64,000 nt of DNA from Pseudomonas sp. MYb60. Its GTDB lineage: Bacteria; Pseudomonadota; Gammaproteobacteria; Pseudomonadales; Pseudomonadaceae. The notes beneath the pieces are model-generated. The model was given only the letters and a program-made list of their open reading frames with translations, ran no database searches and was not told the DNA's origin. How positions within the stretch are numbered: position 1 is the first letter of the stretch; each line of letters begins with the position of its first letter. Shown here one piece after another: positions 27,999 through 36,960 of this stretch. The DNA is taken from assembly GCF_002979555.1 (NCBI RefSeq), contig NZ_PCOZ01000002.1, forward strand, positions 496,001-560,000, read 5' to 3'. Position numbers and translations under genes: made by a program.

Positions 27999-29303
27999 AT
28001 GACCATGAAAGCATTTGTTATCGCCTCCCTGGCATTCTTCAGCAGTTGCTCGGTAAGCGCGGCTGAAACCGACCTGGTCAAGCAGGGCGAATACCTGGCC
28101 CGCGCCGGTGACTGCGTGGCCTGCCACACCGCCAAGGGCGGCAAGCCGTTTGCCGGTGGCTTGCCAATGGAAACGCCGATTGGCGTGATCTATTCCACCA
28201 ACATTACCCCGGACAAGACCGGCCTGGGCGACTACAGCTTCGAAGACTTCGACAAGGCCGTGCGCCATGGCGTCGCCAAAAGCGGTAGTACGCTTTACCC
28301 GGCGATGCCCTACCCGTCTTACGCACGTGTCAGCGAAAGCGACATGCAGGCGCTGTATGCGTACTTCATGAAGGGCGTGGAGCCCGTCGCCCAAGAGAAC
28401 AAGCCCAGCGATATTCCCTGGCCGCTGAGCATGCGCTGGCCGCTGGCGGCGTGGCGCTGGATGTTTGCACCTGAGGTCGCGGACTACCAGGCAGCGGCGG
28501 GTGCCGATCCGGTGATCAGCCGGGGTGCCTACCTGGTGGAAGGCCTCGGCCACTGCGGCGCGTGCCACACCCCCCGTGCCCTGACCATGCAGGAAAAATC
28601 CCTGAGCGCCGCGGACGGCAACACGTTCCTGTCCGGCAGTGCGCCGCTGGAAGGCTGGATCGCCAAAAGCCTGCGCGGCGACCACAAGGACGGCCTCGGC
28701 AGTTGGAGCGAGGAGCAGTTGGTGCAGTTCCTCAAGACCGGCCGCAGTGACCGCAGCGCGGTGTTTGGTGGCATGAGCGATGTTGTCGTCCACAGCATGC
28801 AGTACATGTCGGAAAAAGACCTGACGGCTATCGCCCGATACCTCAAGAGCCTGCCGGCGGTAGACCCCAAGGATCAGCCTCACCAGTACGACAAGCAGGT
28901 GGCCGAGGCGTTGTGGAAAGGCGATGACAGCAAGCCGGGGGCGTCGGTGTATATCGATAACTGCGCGGCCTGCCACCGTACCGATGGGCATGGCTACACG
29001 CGGGTGTTCCCGGCGCTGGCAGGTAACCCGGTGCTGCAGACGGCGGATGCTACGTCGTTGATCAACATCGTGTTGAACGGTGGCACCTTGCCGGCCACCC
29101 ATGCAGCGCCGTCCACCTTTACCATGCCGGCGTTCGCCTGGCGTCTGTCGGATCAGGAAGTGGCGGATGTGGTCAGCTTCATCCGTGGCAGCTGGGGCAA
29201 TAAGGGCGAGCCGGTCAAGGCCAGTGATGTGGCGGACTTGCGCAAGAGCGATCTGCGCACGACCTCGGGTGATGACCTCGGGCAAGTGACACAGAAGCAC
29301 TGA
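27999..29303 (+). CDS. Triheme cytochrome c subunit of the dehydrogenase
   Basis: 434 residues (ATG 27999; ATG 28005 is also possible). A signal peptide precedes three heme-binding CXXCH sites: CVACH at residues 39-43, CGACH at 186-190 and CAACH at 322-326. This is the standard membrane-associated cytochrome subunit of gluconate and alcohol dehydrogenases, passing electrons to ubiquinone. It follows the flavoprotein by six bases. Substrate identity rests on operon context. Confidence 0.92.
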   Translation: MTMKAFVIASLAFFSSCSVSAAETDLVKQGEYLARAGDCVACHTAKGGKPFAGGLPMETPIGVIYSTNITPDKTGLGDYSFEDFDKAVRHGVAKSGSTLYPAMPYPSYARVSESDMQALYAYFMKGVEPVAQENKPSDIPWPLSMRWPLAAWRWMFAPEVADYQAAAGADPVISRGAYLVEGLGHCGACHTPRALTMQEKSLSAADGNTFLSGSAPLEGWIAKSLRGDHKDGLGSWSEEQLVQFLKTGRSDRSAVFGGMSDVVVHSMQYMSEKDLTAIARYLKSLPAVDPKDQPHQYDKQVAEALWKGDDSKPGASVYIDNCAACHRTDGHGYTRVFPALAGNPVLQTADATSLINIVLNGGTLPATHAAPSTFTMPAFAWRLSDQEVADVVSFIRGSWGNKGEPVKASDVADLRKSDLRTTSGDDLGQVTQKH

Positions 29304-29383
29304 TCCCGGCTGACCGCTGAACGGCACTGGTCAAAAACCCTGCGCCTCGATACTGTATATAAAAACAGTATCGAGGCATTTTC

Positions 29384-30442
29384 ATGTCTACTCCGCTGCC
29401 GCCCCGTGGCCGGGGCACGGCCACCAATCTGCACAACCGTTTCGCGCCCACGGTCAGCGTGGTCGAGGACGACGGATGGTTCCAGGAAGTGCCGCCGACC
29501 CAGGGCACCGAGGTGCGCATAGAGACGGCCAAGACCATCATCACCCGCAACAACTCGCCCGACCTGCCCTTCGACCGTTCGATCAATCCCTATCGCGGCT
29601 GCGAGCACGGTTGCATCTACTGCTATGCGCGGCCCAGCCATGCCTATTGGGACATGTCGCCGGGACTGGATTTCGAGACCAGACTGATCGCCAAGACCAA
29701 CGCCGCCAATGTGCTGGAGCAGCAGTTGTCGAAGCCGGGCTATGTGTGTGCGCCGATCAACCTGGGCTCCAATACCGACCCGTACCAGCCGATCGAGCGC
29801 GATTACAAGATCACCCGGCAAACCCTGCAAGTGCTGCTGCGGTATCGGCACCCGGTGACCATCATCACCAAGGGTTCGCTGATCCTGCGTGACCTGGATT
29901 TGCTCACGGAGCTGGCGAGTCAAAAGCTGGTGGCCGTGATGATCAGCCTCACCAGCCTGGACGACGAGCTCAAGCGCATTCTGGAACCGCGCACGGCAGC
30001 GCCCAAGGCGCGGTTGCGGGCGATCCGGGTGATGCGCGAAGCAGGCATTCCAGTGGGCGTGCTGTGCTCGCCGATGATCCCGATGATCAACGACAGCGAA
30101 CTGGAAAGCCTGCTCACCGAGGCCCACGCTGCGGGTGCGCAGAGTGCGGCGTACATGATGTTGCGCCTGCCCCTGGAAGTGGCGCCGTTGTTCGAGGAGT
30201 GGCTGGCGGCGCATTACCCGCAACGTGCCGCCCATGTGATGAGCCTGGTACGCCAGGTACGGGGTGGCGAGGTATACGACAGCCGCTTCGGCGTGCGCAT
30301 GCGCGGTGAAGGGCCGTTTGCCGATCTGCTGGCCCAGCGCTTCAGCAAGGCGATCAAGCGGCTGGGGATGGATCGGCGGGAGGGGTTCAACCTGGATTGC
30401 ACGGCATTCTGTCCACCGGGCAGACAGATGGCATTGTTGTAA
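29384..30442 (+). CDS. PA0069-family radical SAM protein
   Basis: 352 residues. The [4Fe-4S] motif is C-x3-C-x2-C at Cys73, Cys77 and Cys80 in RGCEHGCIYCYARP. The following SHAYWDMSPGLDFE and the NLGSNTDPYQPIE segment are typical of the SPL-like radical SAM family named after PA0069. Members are compared with spore photoproduct lyase, but a repair role is not established. It is monocistronic by position. Confidence 0.9.
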   Translation: MSTPLPPRGRGTATNLHNRFAPTVSVVEDDGWFQEVPPTQGTEVRIETAKTIITRNNSPDLPFDRSINPYRGCEHGCIYCYARPSHAYWDMSPGLDFETRLIAKTNAANVLEQQLSKPGYVCAPINLGSNTDPYQPIERDYKITRQTLQVLLRYRHPVTIITKGSLILRDLDLLTELASQKLVAVMISLTSLDDELKRILEPRTAAPKARLRAIRVMREAGIPVGVLCSPMIPMINDSELESLLTEAHAAGAQSAAYMMLRLPLEVAPLFEEWLAAHYPQRAAHVMSLVRQVRGGEVYDSRFGVRMRGEGPFADLLAQRFSKAIKRLGMDRREGFNLDCTAFCPPGRQMALL

Positions 30443-30668
30443 ACTGATGGGGCGTGCGCACCTTTCTTGTAGGAGTAGTCGCGTTTTGACATCACTGAAA
30501 CCCGCGATCTAGAGCGGTTCATTCAGTTTGAGTTAAGTTTCGACGGTTACTTTGTTCAGCGAGTGACTGACGAGTCGGTAACCGGGTCTGTGGTTTTTAC
30601 AACTATTCCACTGGCCTGGCGTCGAACTGACCTGAAAACTCCCCTGCATAATTCAAGAGGATGAATCC
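30443..30668. other. 226-base leader of the carbonic anhydrase gene with an unexplained open frame
   Basis: An inverted repeat CGGTTAC (30544-30550) and GTAACCG (30578-30584) could form a hairpin. One frame stays open from 30479 to the TGA at 30662-30664, five bases before the carbonic anhydrase ATG, and reads as plausible protein but has no ATG. No sure promoter was found. Confidence 0.4.
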
Positions 30669-31400
30669 ATGAGTGATAAGGATAAACAGCCGTTGGCTGC
30701 GTCGGCTCCAGCCCCTCAGGTGGCGGAAAGCGCCGATGCAGCGCTGCAGCATATCGTTGACGGTTTTTTGCATTTCCATCACGACGTCTTCCCTCAGCAG
30801 GAAGAACTGTTCAAGAAACTCGCTACGGCCCAAAGCCCGCGTGCGATGTTCATTACCTGTGCCGACTCGCGCATCGTGCCAGAGCTGATCACCCAGAGCT
30901 CGCCGGGTGATCTGTTCGTGACCCGTAACGTCGGCAACGTGGTCCCGCCCTACGGCCAGATGAACGGCGGTGTATCCACAGCCATCGAGTACGCGGTACT
31001 CGCCTTGGGCGTGCAGCACATTATCGTCTGCGGGCACTCCGATTGCGGCGCCATGCGTGCGGTGCTCAACCCGGACAGCCTGGAGAAGATGCCGACGGTC
31101 AAGGCCTGGTTGCGTCACGCCGAGGTCGCCAAGGCCATGGTCCATGACAACTGCGACTGCGCCAACGAAGGCGAGAGCATGAAGGTGCTGACCGAAGAAA
31201 ACGTCATCGCCCAGTTGCAACATTTGCGCACCCACCCTTCTGTGGCTTCGCGCATGGCTAATGGTCAGTTGTTTATCCATGGGTGGATCTACAACATCGA
31301 GACCAGCGAAATCCGTGCCTATGACGCGGATCAATCGGCATTCCGACCGCTGGGCGGCGAAGGCCCGATCCCTTCGGCGACGCCTAAAGCGCGCTTCTAA
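30669..31400 (+). CDS. Beta-class carbonic anhydrase
   Basis: 243 residues. Zinc ligands Cys64 (CADSR), His123 and Cys126 (GHSDCGAM), with the Asp66-Arg68 dyad, are all present. It interconverts CO2 and bicarbonate. The protein has an N-terminal extension of about 30 residues compared with short E. coli CynT, but no export signal. A SulP transporter gene follows after 85 bases on the same strand, a pairing seen in other bacteria and suggestive of inorganic carbon handling. GAGGATG precedes the start. Confidence 0.93.
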   Translation: MSDKDKQPLAASAPAPQVAESADAALQHIVDGFLHFHHDVFPQQEELFKKLATAQSPRAMFITCADSRIVPELITQSSPGDLFVTRNVGNVVPPYGQMNGGVSTAIEYAVLALGVQHIIVCGHSDCGAMRAVLNPDSLEKMPTVKAWLRHAEVAKAMVHDNCDCANEGESMKVLTEENVIAQLQHLRTHPSVASRMANGQLFIHGWIYNIETSEIRAYDADQSAFRPLGGEGPIPSATPKARF

Positions 31401-31485
31401 AACACTTCCCTGCCGGGTAAAGCGGTGGCTGCCATGGATGCAGCCAGGCTTTGCCGCGCCCGGCGAATGCCTCGGGAGAGTCATC

Positions 31486-33021
31486 ATGCGTGCTGCTCAA
31501 TTGAAAGCTGTATTGCCACGGGAGCTGCTCGCCTCGGTGGTTGTGTTTCTGGTCGCCCTGCCCTTGTGCATGGGGATCGCAATCGCATCCGGGATGCCGC
31601 CGGCGAAGGGCTTGATCACCGGGATCATCGGTGGCCTGGTGGTGGGCTGGTTGGCGGGGTCGCCGCTGCAGGTCAGCGGTCCGGCGGCCGGTTTGGCGGT
31701 GCTGGTGTTCGAGCTGGTGCGTCAACACGGCATGCTGATGCTTGGCCCGATCCTGTTGCTGGCGGGCTTTCTGCAACTGGTGGCCGGGCGTCTGCGACTG
31801 GGCTGCTGGTTTCGCGTCACGGCACCGGCAGTGGTGTACGGCATGCTCGCGGGGATTGGCGTGCTGATCGTGCTGTCGCAGATCCACGTGATGCTCGACG
31901 GCGCGCCCAAGCCTTCGGGGCTCGATAACCTGGCCGGGTTCCCGGCGGCGGTGGCGCAAGCCATTCCAAGCCTGGGCTGGCAGGCCGGCTTGCTCGGGCT
32001 ATCGACCATGCTGGTCATGTACCTGTGGGACAAGTTGCGCCCGCACAGCTTGCGCTTCGTGCCTGGCGCGTTGTTGGGCGTGGGCCTGACCACGGTGGTC
32101 AGCCTGGTGCTGGCCTTGCAGGTCAAGCGCGTGGAGGTCCCGGAAAACCTGGCCGACGCCATCGATTGGCTGCGGCCCAGTGACTTGCTGAACCTGGCCG
32201 ACCCACAACTGCTGATCGCCGCCTTCGCCGTGGCCTTTATCGCCAGCGCCGAAACCTTGCTCTCGGCCGCCGCGGTGGACCGTATGCACAGCGGCCAGCG
32301 TTCTGATTTCGACAAGGAATTGTCCGCCCAAGGTGTAGGCAACATGCTCTGTGGTCTGGTCGGTGCACTGCCGATGACCGGCGTGATCGTACGCAGTTCG
32401 GCTAACGTGCAGGCCGGTGCCACCACGCGGCTGTCGGCGATGTTCCACGGCTTGTGGTTGCTGGCGTTCGTGCTGTTGCTGTCGAGTGTGCTGCAAAGCA
32501 TCCCGGTGGCGAGCCTGGCCGGCGTGCTGGTGTACACCGGTATCAAGCTGGTGGACCTCAAGGCATTCAAGGCGCTGGGGCGTTACGGGCGGATGCCGAT
32601 GTTCACTTATGCGGCCACAGCCTTGGCGATCATCTTCACCGACTTGCTGACGGGCGTGCTGGTGGGCTTCGGGCTGACGCTGCTCAAGCTGGCCTTCAAG
32701 GCTTCGCGGCTGAAAGTCAGCCTGATCGACCTGCCTCAAGACGGAGAGATGGAGTTGCGCCTGACCGGTGCGGCGACGTTCCTGAAAGTACCGGCATTGA
32801 CCCAGGTGCTGTCGACGGTGCCGGCGGGGAGTACCGTGCATGTGCCGTTGAGCAACTTGAGCTATATCGACCATTCCTGCCTGGAGTTGCTGGAGGAGTG
32901 GGGGCGTGCCAATGCGGCGAAGGGCTCGACGTTGGTGATCGAAGCGCGTGGGTTGAAGCGCCGTCTGGAAGGTCGGGTGCGGACGACGACGGGGATAGGT
33001 TCCGCGCCATCCACCACCTGA
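31486..33021 (+). CDS. SulP-family anion transporter with short STAS domain
   Basis: 511 residues from ATG 31486, after a GGGAGAG ribosome site. The SulP membrane domain starts with LPRELLASVVVFLVALPLCMGIAIASGMP and runs to about residue 410. A STAS-like domain with LSNLSYIDHSCLELLEEW follows. Position next to a beta carbonic anhydrase suggests bicarbonate as substrate; sulfate is the alternative. It shares only family-level similarity with the SulP protein at 3207-4775. A hairpin follows at 33037-33069. Confidence 0.87.
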   Translation: MRAAQLKAVLPRELLASVVVFLVALPLCMGIAIASGMPPAKGLITGIIGGLVVGWLAGSPLQVSGPAAGLAVLVFELVRQHGMLMLGPILLLAGFLQLVAGRLRLGCWFRVTAPAVVYGMLAGIGVLIVLSQIHVMLDGAPKPSGLDNLAGFPAAVAQAIPSLGWQAGLLGLSTMLVMYLWDKLRPHSLRFVPGALLGVGLTTVVSLVLALQVKRVEVPENLADAIDWLRPSDLLNLADPQLLIAAFAVAFIASAETLLSAAAVDRMHSGQRSDFDKELSAQGVGNMLCGLVGALPMTGVIVRSSANVQAGATTRLSAMFHGLWLLAFVLLLSSVLQSIPVASLAGVLVYTGIKLVDLKAFKALGRYGRMPMFTYAATALAIIFTDLLTGVLVGFGLTLLKLAFKASRLKVSLIDLPQDGEMELRLTGAATFLKVPALTQVLSTVPAGSTVHVPLSNLSYIDHSCLELLEEWGRANAAKGSTLVIEARGLKRRLEGRVRTTTGIGSAPSTT

Positions 33022-33036
33022 CGGAACCGGATCAAC

Positions 33037-33069
33037 AATGTGGAAGCGGGCAAGCCCGGCTCCCACATT
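33037..33069. terminator. Hairpin between converging SulP and unknown gene
   Basis: AATGTGG at 33037-33043 pairs with CCACATT at 33063-33069, with an inner GGGC-AA-GCCC. It resembles a diverged REP unit and lies between converging genes. Confidence 0.55.
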
Positions 33070-33091
33070 GGTTCTGCCGATCGCTCGAGCG

Positions 33092-33739
33092 TCAGGCAGG
33101 CTGATCCAGCGCCAACTCAACCCCCAACTGGCGCGACAGGCACGGCCAGCGCTTCCACGCCGCTTCCGTGTCCGGGCTCTTCAACTGTTCGCGGTAAGCC
33201 TCCACCGATTCCAGCGCAAAGCTGTCTTCGTTGAGCATTTCATCGACCGCGTGGTGCACCGCCTCATCCAGCTGATTGGCGAAATCTTCACCGATCAGTT
33301 GGTGGGCAATCACGTTGGCCACAGTGGTATCAGCTGGAATCAGTGGCTGGCCGAAATGCTTGATGTACAGATCGTTCACTTCTTCCACCAGACGATGGGC
33401 CAGGTAGGCCTCATCCAGCAGGCCGTCGAGCCCTTCATGCCCGGCCAGGATCGCGGGCGGTTGCAGGAAGAATTGCTCGGCAATCTTCAGCACCGGCTTG
33501 ATCTGGCTTTCGATGCCGGCCTCGCGGGCCACGTCGTTGGCAGCGTCCAGCAGGTCCGGTACGAGGTCGATGTAGGCGGTCACGAAGCGAGTCATGACAA
33601 TGTTGCGATCACCGTCAGCCAGGGAGATGGCCGAATGCAGGTGCGGCAATTGGGATTCCAGTTGCTGGGCAAGCTGGCCCGTGCTGGCTTCGTGTTGATG
33701 GGCACGGGAAATCTGCTCGCGCAATGCGGCGGTGTTCAT
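33092..33739 (-). CDS. Conserved protein of unknown function (PA0104-like)
   Basis: 215 residues from ATG 33739, preceded by GGAG. The sequence is mostly helical and acidic with no signal peptide or membrane segment, so it is probably cytoplasmic. Notable stretches are HSAISLADGDRNIVMTRFVTAYIDLVPDLL and the long helix around ANVIAHQLIGEDFANQLDEAV. I do not recognise a named domain. It is divergent from the cytochrome oxidase cluster and, from memory of P. aeruginosa, the same gene sits between the SulP and coxB genes there. Confidence 0.75.
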   Translation of the reverse strand: MNTAALREQISRAHQHEASTGQLAQQLESQLPHLHSAISLADGDRNIVMTRFVTAYIDLVPDLLDAANDVAREAGIESQIKPVLKIAEQFFLQPPAILAGHEGLDGLLDEAYLAHRLVEEVNDLYIKHFGQPLIPADTTVANVIAHQLIGEDFANQLDEAVHHAVDEMLNEDSFALESVEAYREQLKSPDTEAAWKRWPCLSRQLGVELALDQPA

Positions 33740-34107
33740 GAGGGCTCCAGTGAAACAGGCGTAAGAAAAGGAAGACGATAAGGTAGCTCGTTTAAACGAG
33801 CGCCTCAGACGCATTTGTCATAATTATTTCATGGTTATGCGTGTGCGTTATATCGAAACGCCATCGTTCGTCGGATAAACGATTCCGCACCCGGTTTTAT
33901 TAGCTGAAAACCTTCATTTTTGCTGATTTGACCCTACACATTGCGGGGTTGCAGTCCCTGTCTATACTCGGATTTGTACGCGATTAGCTGATGACGCCAG
34001 ACTGCATAAGCAGGCAAGGCTAAGCGGTTGTTAGCAGTATGGAGAGCCGCTCCCTTCGACGCAGGTGCAAACCGGCGGGATAACAAGAACGATAAGGGGA
34101 ACCCGCA
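33740..34107. other. 368-base divergent region upstream of coxB
   Basis: The region separates the unknown minus-strand gene from coxB. It is AT-rich in its first half and contains the candidate promoter at 33941-33968. The last part, from about 34040, is a GC-rich leader that includes GAACGATAAGGGG, close to the coxB start. No small gene of convincing length was found. Confidence 0.6.
33941..33968 (+). promoter_or_regulatory. Candidate RpoS-type promoter of the cox cluster
   Basis: TTGCGG at 33941-33946, a 16-base spacer, and CTATACT at 33962-33968. CTATACT equals the sigma-S -10 consensus, and the preceding TGT matches an extended form. P. aeruginosa aa3 oxidase is reported to be RpoS-dependent. 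The leader to coxB would be about 130 bases. Confidence 0.55.
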
Positions 34108-35235
34108 ATGATGCGACATCCACACGTTTGGATGGGCCTCCTGTTGTGGTCGGTATTCGGCCAGGCGCACGCCGCCTGGACAACGAATATGGCGCCAGGG
34201 GCGACTGAAGTCAGTCACGCTGTGTTTGACCTGCACATGACCATTTTCTGGATCTGTGTGGTGATCGGCATCATCGTGTTTGGCGCGATGTTCTGGTCGA
34301 TGATGGTGCACCGACGCTCCACCGGCCAGGTCGCTGCCCGGTTCCACGAGAGCACGACCGTGGAAATCCTCTGGACCGTGGTGCCCTTGTTGATCCTTGT
34401 GGCGATGGCCATCCCGGCGACCAAGACCCTGATCAATATCTACGACAGCAGTGAGTCGGATATCGATATTCAGGTCACCGGCTACCAGTGGAAATGGCAC
34501 TACAAATACCTGGGCCAGGACGTCGAGTTCTTCAGCAACCTGGCCACCCCCGCCGAGCAGATTCATAACCAGGCCACCAAGGGCGAACACTACTTGCTGG
34601 AAGTCGACCAGCCGCTGGTGCTGCCGGTGGGCGCCAAGGTGCGCTTCCTGGTGACCGCCGCCGACGTGATCCATTCCTGGTGGGTGCCGGCGTTTGCGGT
34701 CAAGCGCGACGCCATACCCGGCTTCGTCAACGAAGCCTGGACTCGGGTCGAGAAGCCCGGCATCTACCGTGGCCAGTGCGCCGAGCTGTGCGGCAAGGAC
34801 CACGGCTTCATGCCGATCGTGGTTGAGGTCAAGTCCAAGGCCGACTACGAAACCTGGCTTGGCGAGCGCAAGGAAGAAGCCGCCAAACTCAAGGAATTGA
34901 CCTCCAAGGAGTGGACGCTTGAAGAACTGGTGGCCCGTGGCGACAAGGTCTACCACACCACCTGCGTGGCCTGTCACCAGGCCGAGGGCCAGGGCCTGCC
35001 GCCGATGTTCCCGGCGCTCAAGGGCTCGAAAATCGCCACCGGGCCTGCGGCCGATCACCTGGGCATCGTCTATCACGGCAAGCCGGGCACCGCGATGGCG
35101 GCCTTCGGCAAACAGCTTTCTGAAGTCGATATCGCCGCCGTGGTCACTTACGAGCGCAATGCCTGGGGCAACAACAAAGGCGACATGGTCACGCCTAAAG
35201 ACGTGCTGGCCATCAAGCAGGCGGAAAGCAAATGA
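34108..35235 (+). CDS. coxB: Cytochrome c oxidase subunit II with fused cytochrome c domain
   Basis: 375 residues. A leader and two transmembrane helices (about 40-65 and 88-108) precede the periplasmic cupredoxin domain. The CuA ligands are His189, Cys224, Cys228, His232 and Met235 in CAELCGKDHGFM. A C-terminal cytochrome c domain with CVACH at 286-290 is fused, as in caa3-type enzymes. It accepts electrons from cytochrome c and passes them to subunit I. First gene of the oxidase cluster. Confidence 0.97.
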   Translation: MMRHPHVWMGLLLWSVFGQAHAAWTTNMAPGATEVSHAVFDLHMTIFWICVVIGIIVFGAMFWSMMVHRRSTGQVAARFHESTTVEILWTVVPLLILVAMAIPATKTLINIYDSSESDIDIQVTGYQWKWHYKYLGQDVEFFSNLATPAEQIHNQATKGEHYLLEVDQPLVLPVGAKVRFLVTAADVIHSWWVPAFAVKRDAIPGFVNEAWTRVEKPGIYRGQCAELCGKDHGFMPIVVEVKSKADYETWLGERKEEAAKLKELTSKEWTLEELVARGDKVYHTTCVACHQAEGQGLPPMFPALKGSKIATGPAADHLGIVYHGKPGTAMAAFGKQLSEVDIAAVVTYERNAWGNNKGDMVTPKDVLAIKQAESK

Positions 35236-35293
35236 CCTATTCCAAGGCGTTTAACTCGACCCGCCGCGCCCACTCGCTTGCAGGAGAACGGCC

Positions 35294-36880
35294 ATGAGCA
35301 CTGTGATCGATGACCATGGTCACGCCGACCATGCCCACGGCCCCGCCAAAGGCTTGATGCGCTGGGTGCTGACCACCAACCACAAAGACATCGGCACGAT
35401 GTACCTGTGGTTCGCATTCGCCATGTTCTTGCTCGGCGGTTCATTCGCCATGGTGATCCGTGCCGAGCTGTTTCAGCCGGGCTTGCAGATCGTCGAGCCA
35501 GCGTTCTTCAACCAGATGACCACCATGCACGGCCTGATCATGGTATTTGGCGCGGTCATGCCGGCGTTCGTCGGGCTGGCCAACTGGATGATCCCGCTGA
35601 TGATCGGCGCGCCGGACATGGCCCTGCCGCGCATGAACAACTTCAGCTTCTGGCTGTTGCCGGCGGCATTCCTGCTGCTGGTATCGACCCTGTTCAGCCC
35701 GGGTGGCGGGCCGAATTTCGGCTGGACCTTCTACGCCCCGCTCTCCACCACCTACGCGCCGGAAAGCGTGACGTTCTTTATCTTCGCCATTCACTTGATG
35801 GGCATCAGCTCGATCATGGGCGCGATCAACGTAGTCGCCACCATCCTCAACCTGCGCGCACCGGGCATGACGTTGATGAAAATGCCATTGTTCGTGTGGA
35901 CCTGGCTGATCACCGCCTTCCTGCTGATTGCGGTCATGCCCGTACTGGCAGGCTGCGTGACCATGATGCTGATGGACATCCACTTCGGCACCAGCTTCTT
36001 CAGTGCGGCGGGCGGCGGTGATCCGGTGTTGTTCCAGCATGTGTTCTGGTTCTTCGGCCATCCCGAGGTGTACATCATGATCCTGCCGGCCTTTGGCGCC
36101 GTCAGCTCGATCATCCCTACGTTCTCGCGCAAACCGTTGTTCGGCTACACCTCAATGGTCTACGCCACCGCGAGCATCGCGTTCCTGTCGTTCATCGTAT
36201 GGGCGCACCACATGTTCGTGGTCGGCATTCCATTGGTGGGCGAACTGTTCTTCATGTACGCCACGCTGCTGATCGCCGTGCCGACGGGCGTGAAGGTGTT
36301 CAACTGGGTCAGCACCATGTGGCAAGGCTCGCTGACGTTCGAGACGCCGATGTTGTTCGCCGTGGCCTTCGTGATCCTGTTCACCATCGGTGGGTTTTCG
36401 GGGCTGATGCTGGCGATTGCGCCGGCTGACTTCCAGTACCACGACACCTACTTTGTGGTGGCGCACTTCCATTACGTACTGGTGCCCGGCGCGATCTTCG
36501 GCATCTTTGCCTCGGCGTACTACTGGCTGCCGAAATGGACCGGCCACATGTACGACGAAACCTTGGGCAAGCTGCACTTCTGGCTGTCTTTCGTGGGCAT
36601 GAACATGGCGTTCTTCCCGATGCACTTCGTGGGGCTGGCCGGCATGCCGCGCCGGGTGCCGGACTACAACCTGCAATTCGCCGACTTCAACATGGTGTCG
36701 TCGATTGGCGCATTCATGTTTGGCGCCACGCAGATCTTCTTCCTGTTCATCGTGATCAAGTGCATCCGTGGTGGCCCGCCGGCGCCGGCCAAGCCGTGGG
36801 ATGGGGCTGAAGGGCTGGAGTGGAGCGTCCCTTCACCAGCGCCCTATCACACCTTCACCACGCCGCCGGAGGTCAAATGA
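35294..36880 (+). CDS. coxA: Cytochrome c oxidase subunit I
   Basis: 528 residues with 12 transmembrane helices. It carries low-spin heme a, high-spin heme a3 and CuB, and reduces O2 to water while pumping protons. The segment HPEVYIMILPAFG holds the D-channel Glu and the cross-linked His-Tyr pair. VWAHHMFVVG supplies two CuB histidines, and VVAHFHYVL the heme ligands. GGAG lies 15 bases before the start. Its stop overlaps a short ATGA-coupled frame before ctaG. Confidence 0.98.
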   Translation: MSTVIDDHGHADHAHGPAKGLMRWVLTTNHKDIGTMYLWFAFAMFLLGGSFAMVIRAELFQPGLQIVEPAFFNQMTTMHGLIMVFGAVMPAFVGLANWMIPLMIGAPDMALPRMNNFSFWLLPAAFLLLVSTLFSPGGGPNFGWTFYAPLSTTYAPESVTFFIFAIHLMGISSIMGAINVVATILNLRAPGMTLMKMPLFVWTWLITAFLLIAVMPVLAGCVTMMLMDIHFGTSFFSAAGGGDPVLFQHVFWFFGHPEVYIMILPAFGAVSSIIPTFSRKPLFGYTSMVYATASIAFLSFIVWAHHMFVVGIPLVGELFFMYATLLIAVPTGVKVFNWVSTMWQGSLTFETPMLFAVAFVILFTIGGFSGLMLAIAPADFQYHDTYFVVAHFHYVLVPGAIFGIFASAYYWLPKWTGHMYDETLGKLHFWLSFVGMNMAFFPMHFVGLAGMPRRVPDYNLQFADFNMVSSIGAFMFGATQIFFLFIVIKCIRGGPPAPAKPWDGAEGLEWSVPSPAPYHTFTTPPEVK

Positions 36881-36960
36881 ACAGGCCGCTCGCCAAGTCA
36901 CCCCAAATCCCCTGTGGGAGCCACCTTGATCGAGTTCACTTTGGGGGGCGTCATGGCTGA
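36877..36960 (+). other. Possible 27-codon coupling frame between coxA and ctaG
   Basis: The ATG at 36877 overlaps the coxA stop (ATGA), and the frame ends at TGA 36958-36960, eight bases inside ctaG. It could carry ribosomes from coxA to ctaG. The peptide shows no signal or membrane segment. Coding of a functional product is doubtful; a coupling role is inferred from the two overlaps only. Confidence 0.25.

Noticed and set aside
25923..29327. An open minus-strand frame of 1134 codons opposite the gluconate dehydrogenase operon
   Set aside because: It is antisense to three well-supported genes with clear motifs. High GC at third positions removes stop codons from the opposite frame, so such frames are expected by chance.
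31261..31485. Apparent fusion of the SulP frame into the carbonic anhydrase gene
   Set aside because: The SulP frame is open upstream only by chance. A ribosome site and family start are at 31486, and the carbonic anhydrase is complete in another frame.
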